Assembly (NCBI GenBank): GCA_018715585.1
Contig: DVLH01000029.1
Location: 1-18,605 of the forward strand
DNA length: 18,605 bases
Source: Candidatus Aphodomonas merdavium
Lineage (GTDB): Bacteria > Bacillota > Clostridia > Christensenellales > Aristaeellaceae
Reading direction: 5' to 3'
The notes beneath the pieces are model-generated. The model was not told the DNA's origin, made no database searches, and was given only the letters and a program-made list of their open reading frames with translations. How positions within the stretch are numbered: the stretch's first letter is position 1; each line of letters begins with the position of its first letter. This document shows positions 13,064-18,605 of this stretch, piece after piece. The position numbers and the translations under genes were made by a program.

Positions 13064-13741
13064 ATGCGGTACGACGTTTTGCTGGCAGATAATGACGGCA
13101 CCCTGATGGACTTTGATCGCTCGGAGCGCATTGCGCTGCGCAGCGCGTTGGCTGCTCATGGGATCGCGCTGAGCGAGGCGATGCAAAGGCGTTACGCGCA
13201 GATCAACCAGCAGCTATGGGAAGCGTTTGAGCGCAAGGAGACGACGCAGGAGAAGCTGCGCGTTGACCGGTTTCGCATTTTTCTCAAGGAGATTGGCGGC
13301 GGCGTGGACGCACAAAGCCTTTCGCAATCCTTTCTGGACGAGCTTTCCCAGCGCGCGGACGAAATCGAGGGAGCGTATGATTTCTTGCGCGAGGCGTCGG
13401 CGCGCGTTCCGGTCATTATTGTCACAAACGGTATTTCTTCCGTGCAGCGTTCGCGCTTTGCGCGCAGCCGCTTGACGCCGTTTTTTTCCAACGTGGTCAT
13501 TTCCGGGGAGATCGGCGTAGCGAAGCCGGATCCCGCTTTTGTGGCGTATGCGTTGCGCCTGGCGGGTGTGAGCAGGGAACGCGCGTTGCTGTTAGGCGAC
13601 TCTCTTACAAGCGACATGGCCGCCGCAGAGGCCGCTGGTGTGGACGGCTGCTGGTTTAATCCTCGTGGTAAAAGCAATGGGACGGCATGCCGCCCCAAAT
13701 ATGAAGTGCGTTCGCTCAAGGAGGTGCTGACGTGGCTATGA
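13064..13741 (+). CDS. HAD-superfamily phosphatase, YjjG/YfnB type
   Basis: A 225-aa cytoplasmic hydrolase with all four HAD motifs: nucleophile D9 and D11 in LLADNDGTLMD, T121 in VIIVTNGIS, K154 in VAKPDPAF and D179 in LGDSLTSDMAAAEAAGV. The helical cap region between motifs I and II (QINQQLWEAFERKETTQEKLRVDRF) matches the YjjG/YfnB group, whose E. coli member is a 5'-nucleotidase acting on non-canonical pyrimidine nucleotides; the substrate here is inferred only. ATG 13064 follows a GGGGGA stretch (13055-13060); an upstream in-frame TTG at 13040 has no support. It is the first gene of an operon and its last 10 nt overlap the start of the lipoprotein gene that follows. Confidence 0.93.
   Translation: MRYDVLLADNDGTLMDFDRSERIALRSALAAHGIALSEAMQRRYAQINQQLWEAFERKETTQEKLRVDRFRIFLKEIGGGVDAQSLSQSFLDELSQRADEIEGAYDFLREASARVPVIIVTNGISSVQRSRFARSRLTPFFSNVVISGEIGVAKPDPAFVAYALRLAGVSRERALLLGDSLTSDMAAAEAAGVDGCWFNPRGKSNGTACRPKYEVRSLKEVLTWL
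13718..13734 (+). promoter_or_regulatory. Ribosome binding site inside the HAD gene that selects a GTG start
   Basis: AAGGAGG (13718-13724) lies within the last codons of the HAD gene, 7 nt before GTG 13732 and 13 nt before ATG 13738. The spacing selects GTG as the start of the first lipoprotein and gives a 10-nt overlap with the HAD gene, suggesting translational coupling. Confidence 0.75.
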
Positions 13742-14880
13742 AAAACAAAAGAATGCCCCGCCGGCTGAAAATTTTCGCTTTCTTTGCGATGCTTGCCGTG
13801 TTGATCTTTGCGGTGAGCGGATGTATTCGGCCGGATCCGGTTGATGGAGACACCATGGACGCAAACCCGACGTTGCTGCAATTTGCAACGGCAACGCCGG
13901 TGCCAGAAGGGCTGACGGGTGAGGAAACGGACGTGAACGGCACGTCCGCGCCGGAGGTGGTCGTGCCGACGCCGACCGCCACGGTAACTGTTGCGCCGAA
14001 CGTGACGTTTTCAATCGGCGGTGATACGACGCAGATTGGACCTGCAGGCGTAATCACCGGATCACAAACGGCCTCCGCTTCGGCGTCGGCGACGGCGATT
14101 ACATCGCTGCGCCTGGGCGATACGGGCAATCGCGTGAGCTCACTGCAACAGCAACTGAAAAATTTAGGATACTATACGGGCAGTGTGGACGGAACATTCG
14201 GCGAGGGGACGGAAAAGGCGGTCCGAGCATTCCAGAGCCGCAACGGCCTATCGGTGGACGGCATTGCCGGCCAGTCGACGTTGAAGCTGCTCGAGTCCGG
14301 CACGGCGAAAAAGGCGGCGACCGCGTCGCCTACGCCGAAGCCGACCGCAAAGCCGACGGCGACGAGCAGCGCGCTGCGCCTGGGTTCAACGGGCACCAAG
14401 GTGAAAAACATGCAGCAGCGCCTGAAGGATTTGGGCTACTATACCGGCAGCGTGGACGGCGTCTTCGGCCAGGGGACGGAGAATGCCGTCAAGGCGTTCC
14501 AGCGTGCCAACGGGCTGTCTGCCGACGGCGTGGCGGGTACGGCAACACTTTCCAAGCTTAACTCCAGCAGTGCCAAATCCAACTACGCCGCCAGCTCCAG
14601 CGCCACCTCGCGCCCGGCGATGCGCACATATACGCCTTCCACGCTGAGCACTTACCGCTATTTGCAGTTGGGCAGCTCCGGGAGCGATGTGACGAAGCTG
14701 CAGCAACGCCTGAAAGACCTTGGGTATTTCAACGGCAGCGTCAATGGCAGCTTCGGCTCGGACACGGAAACGGCGCTGCGCGCATTCCAGGAGCGCAACG
14801 GGCTGTGGGTAGACGGCGTCGCAGGTGAGGATACGCAGCGCATGCTCTATAGCAGCGACGCGCTGAGCGCGAAGAAATAA
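13732..14880 (+). CDS. Lipoprotein with three peptidoglycan-binding (PG_binding_1) repeats
   Basis: A 382-aa exported lipoprotein. A basic N-terminus and hydrophobic segment lead to the lipobox VSGC (lipid-bearing C31), followed by CIRPDP. A Thr/Pro/Ala-rich linker (about 45-120) leads to three PG_binding_1 repeats starting near residues 125, 214 and 308. Each has the family pattern: LRLGxxGxxVxxLQQxLKxLGYYTGSVDGxFGxxTExAVxAFQxxNGLxxDGVAGxxT. Linkers between repeats are Ser/Thr/Pro-rich. No hydrolase or other catalytic domain is seen, so it is likely a membrane-anchored wall-binding or scaffold protein. The GTG start is fixed by AAGGAGG at 13718-13724. It is in an operon with the HAD gene (10-nt overlap) and a longer paralogue 70 nt downstream. 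Confidence 0.92.
   Translation: MAMKNKRMPRRLKIFAFFAMLAVLIFAVSGCIRPDPVDGDTMDANPTLLQFATATPVPEGLTGEETDVNGTSAPEVVVPTPTATVTVAPNVTFSIGGDTTQIGPAGVITGSQTASASASATAITSLRLGDTGNRVSSLQQQLKNLGYYTGSVDGTFGEGTEKAVRAFQSRNGLSVDGIAGQSTLKLLESGTAKKAATASPTPKPTAKPTATSSALRLGSTGTKVKNMQQRLKDLGYYTGSVDGVFGQGTENAVKAFQRANGLSADGVAGTATLSKLNSSSAKSNYAASSSATSRPAMRTYTPSTLSTYRYLQLGSSGSDVTKLQQRLKDLGYFNGSVNGSFGSDTETALRAFQERNGLWVDGVAGEDTQRMLYSSDALSAKK
14626..14861 (+). repeat. Copy A of a block shared by the two lipoprotein genes
   Basis: This segment, coding for the third PG-binding repeat and its leader TYTPSTLSTYRYLQ, matches 15608-15843 in the downstream gene without any indel. In its last part (14785-14857) 68 of 73 bases are identical and all five differences are synonymous. 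Confidence 0.8.
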
Positions 14881-14939
14881 AGCCCGTTAGCGGGGGCTAG
14901 GAAGAACAATTCCGGCCCGGGATCTGCCGGGCAAGGAGA
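14881..14939 (+). promoter_or_regulatory. Two hairpins before the ribosome binding site of the second lipoprotein
   Basis: In the 70-nt gap between the lipoprotein genes AGCCC (14881-14885) can pair with GGGCT (about 14894-14898), and GCCCGG (14915-14920) pairs perfectly with CCGGGC (14927-14932) around GATCTG. Neither is followed by a T-run, so termination is unlikely. The second hairpin ends 1 nt before AAGGAG (14934-14939) and could tune translation or protect a processed 5' end. Confidence 0.4.
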
Positions 14940-14950
14940 GGAAGACGGAC

Positions 14951-17908
14951 ATGAAAAAAAAAGGGCGTTATACGGGCTGCGCGGCATGGTTAAAGCGCGC
15001 GGCGCTGGCGGGAATGATCGCAGCTGTGCTGTTTGTGGCGGGCGGCTGCGTAAAGCCCGACCCCACCGATACGCAAAACACGGCGGAAGTGACGCTGTTG
15101 CCTTTTGCGACGATTACGCCGAGCCCGACGCCTGCCGCCACGGATGAACGCTGGCAGATCTGGGGCGGCGATGGGACGTATACACCGCCCATCCCCACCA
15201 CCGGCGCAGAGGCGACCGCGGGCGCAACGGCTACCATTCAGGTGATCACGCTTGCGCCAACGTCGAAGCCTGTGTGGACCATCAAACCGATTGCAACCAC
15301 CCCGCCGACTGCCGCACCGTCGCCCACGGTGGATTCGACGCTGCGCAAAGGCGCTTCGGGCGTGTTGGTACGGGCGTTGCAGCAAAAACTGCAGGCGCTG
15401 GGTTACTATACAGGCGAAATCGACGGCGACTTTGGTGAGGGTACGGAGGAGGCCGTTAAGGCGTTTCAAACGCAAAACGGTTTGAAAGCGGACGGCGTTG
15501 TCGGCAGTGCGACACAGGCGCTTTTGGATTCGGGCACGGCCGTAAGCGCGCCTTCGCCTACGGCGACGTTCGGTTTCATCTATGCTACCTCCCGGCCGAC
15601 GCCGCTGACGTACACGCCTTCCACGCTGAGCACATACCGCTATTTGCAGATGGGCAGCACCGGCAGCGACGTGACAAGGATGCAACAGCGGCTGAAAGAC
15701 CTTGGCTATTTTACCGGCAGCACGACGGGCACGTTCGGCGAAACAACGCAATCCGCCGTCATCGCCTTCCAGGAGCGCAACGGGCTGTGGGTCGACGGCG
15801 TTGCGGGCGAAGATACGCAGCGCATGCTCTATAGCAGCGCGGCGCTGCCCTTTGGCGGCGTGGCGCTGGTGACGGCGTCGCCGCAGGCAACGGCGTATCA
15901 GACGCTCAAGAGCGGTTCGTCGGGCGCGGCGGTGAGCGCACTGCAGATTCGCCTTTCGGAGCTATACTACTACACGGGCGAGATCACCGGCATTTATGAC
16001 GACGTGACGGCGCTTGCCGTGCGCGTCTTCCAGCAGCGCAACGGTCTTTCCGTCGACGGCGTCGCCGGGAACGACACGCAAAGCGCACTTTACGCGCAGA
16101 CGGCGCTTTCCGCGCCCACGGCCATGCCGGCCAGCACGGGGTCGCTTAAGAGCGGCTCCACGGGCACGGAGGTGTACAAGCTTCAGGAAGCGCTGTACGA
16201 CCTTGGCTATTACACCGGCAGCATTGACGGCATTTACGGCGATGAGGTTGAGACGGCCGTCAAGGCATTTCAAAAGAACAACGGCTTGACGCAGGACGGC
16301 AAGGCGGGCAGGGATACACAAAACTTGCTTTACGGCGGCGAGGCCGTGGCGGCCGGCACGGCGGATGCCGTGTATTCCACGCTGCGCGCCGGCGATTCGG
16401 GCGAGCGCGTCAGCGCGCTACAGGTGCTGCTTAAGAACTACGGATATTACAGCGGGACCATCACGGGCACATATGATAATGCGACCGTGCTCGCCGTGCA
16501 GCAATTGCAGGCGAACAATGCCCTGATGGTGGACGGCGTCGCGGGCCCGGCTACGCTCATGTTGCTCTATGCCGGATCGCCCGTGCCGATGGGGACAGTG
16601 CAGACCACCCAGAGCCCCAACTACACGACGCTGCGTGAGGGTTCCAGCGGCCCGGACGTGGAGCGGATGCAGGAGTTCCTGGCAGATTTGGGGTACTATA
16701 CCGGCACGATTGACGGCGAATACGGGTACACCACGCAGCTGGCCGTCACCGCGTTCCAGAACCGCAACGGGCTCAAAGCGGACGGCGTGGCAGGCGCGGA
16801 TACGCTGGCGCTGCTCTATTCCGGCAACAGCCTTGCGGCCGCCTACGCTACCAGCAGCCCGCGCTCGACGCTGACCCTTGGCGATACGGGTGCCGACGTG
16901 TACGCGCTGCAAACGCGCCTGGTGGGGCTTGGCTTCCTGGGCGTAGCGCCGGACGGGGTGTATTCTGAATCCACTGCCAGCGGTGTGCGCCTCTTCCAGC
17001 AGGCAAACGGTTTGCCGGTGGACGGCGTAGCGGGTGAAACGACGCTCTCGGTGCTTTACGGCGCTTCCGTCGTCGCGGCGCAGACGCAGCAGACAACATT
17101 AACCGCCGTCGACAACCGCTCGCGCGAGCTGGAAGAGCAAAACGCAGGCGGAGCCATCCAGGCGAGCCTTTCCGGCGGCGGCGTTGCGGCGTCGTATGAC
17201 GGCAAGCTCTACTACACGGGCGAAGGCGGCGCGATCTACGCTGGAAACGCCTATGGTTCGGGCACGCTCCTGTGCGACCTGCCCGCGCGCTTCCTGCATG
17301 CGTCGTCAAATGGGCTGACGTTTGTCAGCGGCAACCAGATTTTCCACGCCTCGCTGGACGGCGGCACCGTCGTGCCGCTGGTGCAGGTGGGGTCCGTAGC
17401 AAAGATGTCGTTGATCAACGGTACGATCTATTACCTGGAAGGAAGCACGCTGATGAAGCTGCCTTCCGTCGGCAACGCGACCGTGCTGGCAAGCGACGCC
17501 AACGACTTTATCATCGACATCTATGATTATCAGGCATACCTGGCAACGAACAGCGGCATCAAGCGCATCGGCCTCAATGGCAGCGGCTTGCAAACGCTCG
17601 TCACCACGCCTGCCGATCAGGTGGCGCTGGCCGATACGGTGGTGTTCTTCCGCTCCAACGGGGGGATTTATCGCCTGGAGAATGGCATCAGCCGCCTGCT
17701 AATCGATCCCAACGCGAGCTGGTTTGCCGTCTACCGTGACCAGGTCTATTATATCAGCGACGGTTGCCTCTACTGCTGCGGTACGGATGGGACAGGGAAC
17801 CAAGTGTTCTATGATGGACAGACTTCCGGCGTCAGCTTTGTGGCGGGCAAGGTTTATATCACCGCCGAAGAAGGCGGGGCGCTGACGAAGGTGCTTGACT
17901 GCAAATAA
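14951..17908 (+). CDS. Large lipoprotein with seven peptidoglycan-binding repeats and a C-terminal beta-propeller-like domain
   Basis: A 985-aa exported protein. The N-terminus is basic, then hydrophobic, ending in AGGC (C33, a slightly unusual lipobox) and CVKPDP, the same start to the mature protein as the upstream paralogue. After a Thr/Pro-rich linker, seven PG_binding_1 repeats begin near residues 128, 229, 317, 397, 476, 559 and 639, spaced about 80-100 residues, most with NGLxxDGVAGxxT. Residues from about 740 to 985 form repeats such as YDGKLYYTGEGGAIYAG, INGTIYYLEGSTLMKL and YRDQVYYISDGCLYCCG, which resemble the DUF5050-type beta-propeller seen on Firmicutes surface proteins. No enzyme motif is visible. 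A wall-anchored scaffold, adhesin or sensor is inferred. AAGGAG with AGGAAG precedes the ATG, and a strong terminator follows the stop. Confidence 0.92.
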   Translation: MKKKGRYTGCAAWLKRAALAGMIAAVLFVAGGCVKPDPTDTQNTAEVTLLPFATITPSPTPAATDERWQIWGGDGTYTPPIPTTGAEATAGATATIQVITLAPTSKPVWTIKPIATTPPTAAPSPTVDSTLRKGASGVLVRALQQKLQALGYYTGEIDGDFGEGTEEAVKAFQTQNGLKADGVVGSATQALLDSGTAVSAPSPTATFGFIYATSRPTPLTYTPSTLSTYRYLQMGSTGSDVTRMQQRLKDLGYFTGSTTGTFGETTQSAVIAFQERNGLWVDGVAGEDTQRMLYSSAALPFGGVALVTASPQATAYQTLKSGSSGAAVSALQIRLSELYYYTGEITGIYDDVTALAVRVFQQRNGLSVDGVAGNDTQSALYAQTALSAPTAMPASTGSLKSGSTGTEVYKLQEALYDLGYYTGSIDGIYGDEVETAVKAFQKNNGLTQDGKAGRDTQNLLYGGEAVAAGTADAVYSTLRAGDSGERVSALQVLLKNYGYYSGTITGTYDNATVLAVQQLQANNALMVDGVAGPATLMLLYAGSPVPMGTVQTTQSPNYTTLREGSSGPDVERMQEFLADLGYYTGTIDGEYGYTTQLAVTAFQNRNGLKADGVAGADTLALLYSGNSLAAAYATSSPRSTLTLGDTGADVYALQTRLVGLGFLGVAPDGVYSESTASGVRLFQQANGLPVDGVAGETTLSVLYGASVVAAQTQQTTLTAVDNRSRELEEQNAGGAIQASLSGGGVAASYDGKLYYTGEGGAIYAGNAYGSGTLLCDLPARFLHASSNGLTFVSGNQIFHASLDGGTVVPLVQVGSVAKMSLINGTIYYLEGSTLMKLPSVGNATVLASDANDFIIDIYDYQAYLATNSGIKRIGLNGSGLQTLVTTPADQVALADTVVFFRSNGGIYRLENGISRLLIDPNASWFAVYRDQVYYISDGCLYCCGTDGTGNQVFYDGQTSGVSFVAGKVYITAEEGGALTKVLDCK
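15608..15843 (+). repeat. Copy B of a block shared by the two lipoprotein genes
   Basis: Corresponds to 14626-14861 in the upstream gene and encodes the second PG-binding repeat of the larger protein. It shares the peptide FQERNGLWVDGVAGEDTQRM, which none of the other eight repeats has in this form, so the two copies are each other's closest relatives. Confidence 0.8.
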
Positions 17909-17926
17909 CCAACCCTAGAACCATGT

Positions 17927-17961
17927 GCTCCGCCCCGGCGTTCAGCCGGGGCGGAGCTTTT
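17927..17961 (+). terminator. Strong intrinsic terminator of the lipoprotein operon
   Basis: A perfect 13-bp stem GCTCCGCCCCGGC (17927-17939) / GCCGGGGCGGAGC (17945-17957) with a 5-nt loop and TTTT at 17958-17961, beginning 18 nt after the stop codon. Confidence 0.9.
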
Positions 17962-18039
17962 GTAGGCCGCTAAGCGCCGCCGCGGGCCGGAGGCTTTGGG
18001 ATGGGTTTAACGGCTGCGACAAAATTGTGCGCGAAGCGC

Positions 18040-18078
18040 AAAAAAACCCCATGCCGCACAAGCACGGCATGGGGTTTT
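18040..18078. terminator. Bidirectional terminator, mainly for the right-hand MATE gene
   Basis: CCCCATGCCG (18047-18056) pairs with CGGCATGGGG (18065-18074) around an 8-nt loop. The minus strand continues with a run of seven T (18040-18046), and the plus strand has TTTT (18075-18078). It lies 12 nt after the MATE stop on the minus strand. The sequence between this and the previous terminator (about 17964-18039) shows no gene. Confidence 0.85.
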
Positions 18079-18089
18079 CCGTTTAAGCT

Positions 18090-18605
18090 TCAGCCGCCGA
18101 TTTCTTTGAGCGCATGGCGGAACTGGTGCTGGAAAAGCAGCGCCGTAAAGAGGACGGCCAGCGTGTCGGCTACGGGCTCGGCAAGATAAACGGCTGTCGT
18201 CTTGTCGGCGGGAAAGAGCAGGGGAAGCAGGTAGATTAACGGAATGAGCAGCACAAACTTGCGCATGACGGCCACGGCGATAGACGCCTTGGCGCTGCCA
18301 ATGGCCATAAACGTCATCTGGCAGGCCATCTGAATGCCAAACAGCAGGATTGCCGCGGCGTAAACGCGAAGGGCGTTGCGCGTAAAGAGGATGAGTTCCT
18401 GGCTGGATGTAAAGAGCGCCGCAAACGCCTGCGGGAACAACATGATTGCCGCCCAAAGGGTGACAGAATAGCACAGGCTTGCTTTCAGCAGTAAGAAGAA
18501 AGCCGCTTTAACGCGCACGGGGTTTCTGGCGCCATAGTTATAGCTGACAATGGGCTGCGCGCCCTGGCCCAACCCCTGCAGCGGCAGCATGGCAAACTGC
18601 ATGAC
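18090..18605 (-). CDS. MATE-family transporter, C-terminal part (runs off the window)
   Basis: The final 171 residues of a second MATE transporter; the frame is open at the right edge, so the N-terminal part lies beyond 18605 and the ATG at 18602 is internal. The visible part starts at MQFAMLPLQGLGQGAQPIVSYNYGA, the conserved second-half MATE block equivalent to SQGSMPVIGYNYGA of the other MATE, followed by about four helices and AEPVADTLAVLFTALLF. Only this block and the helix order are shared with the 8684-10075 gene, so the two are divergent paralogues and not a recent duplication. Substrate unknown. Confidence 0.9.
   Translation of the reverse strand, partial: VMQFAMLPLQGLGQGAQPIVSYNYGARNPVRVKAAFFLLLKASLCYSVTLWAAIMLFPQAFAALFTSSQELILFTRNALRVYAAAILLFGIQMACQMTFMAIGSAKASIAVAVMRKFVLLIPLIYLLPLLFPADKTTAVYLAEPVADTLAVLFTALLFQHQFRHALKEIGG

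Noticed and set aside
14990..15751. Minus-strand open frame (253 codons) opposite the large lipoprotein
   Set aside because: The plus-strand frame has lipobox and PG-binding repeats; the opposite frame is Arg-rich and featureless.
14107..17060. Regularly spaced repeats that might suggest a CRISPR or tandem-repeat array
   Set aside because: The repeats are coding PG_binding_1 units of about 240 nt with diverged sequence and lie within two intact genes.
18001..18189. Plus-strand open frame (62 codons) near the right end
   Set aside because: It runs through the terminator hairpin at 18047-18074 and into the antisense of the MATE gene, with no ribosome binding site.

Overview
The window looks like a piece of chromosome from a GC-rich member of the Clostridia (Firmicutes). 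This is inferred from gene families, not from a marker gene: an AddB-type helicase/nuclease subunit, a SpoIID/LytB-domain protein, tandem PG_binding_1 lipoproteins, AzlC/AzlD, strong GGAGG-type ribosome binding sites and sigma-A-like promoters. No rRNA, tRNA, CRISPR array, insertion sequence or phage gene is visible, and most gaps are short and hold promoters and intrinsic terminators.

Layout, left to right. Positions 2-127 hold the tail of an unrecognised gene with its terminator. A secreted SpoIID/LytB protein with a C-terminal SH3 domain (379-2040) and a TetR regulator (2186-2860) follow, each with its own terminator. A flavin-reductase-like protein (minus) is divergent from a small two-helix membrane protein (plus). 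The latter converges on a secreted protein of unknown function (minus), whose promoter region backs onto addB (4648-7932). addB has a complete Fe-S nuclease domain but a degenerate N-terminal ATP-binding loop, and no addA follows it. Two tandem terminators separate it from a convergent zinc-ribbon protein with a very acidic tail (8028-8513, minus).

A MATE transporter (8684-10075) appears to be transcribed as a leaderless mRNA, and its stop codon overlaps the stop of the convergent azlD. azlC and azlD overlap by ATGA and have a good promoter. Next come an HtrA-family secreted serine protease (minus) and a divergent small membrane protein with a single CxxC.

The most distinctive part is the plus-strand operon 13064-17908: a YjjG-like HAD phosphatase, then two paralogous lipoproteins carrying three and seven peptidoglycan-binding repeats. 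The larger ends in a probable beta-propeller. The first lipoprotein starts at a GTG inside the end of the HAD gene and is translationally coupled to it. The two lipoproteins share a roughly 236-nt block without indels, a trace of duplication or gene conversion. A strong terminator ends the operon, and a second MATE transporter (minus, truncated by the window edge) closes the window.

Several products act outside the membrane or on the cell wall (SpoIID/LytB-SH3, HtrA, two PG-binding lipoproteins, a secreted unknown), so envelope upkeep is a recurring theme. They are in separate transcription units, and only the 13-18 kb operon is a plausible candidate for an undescribed system.
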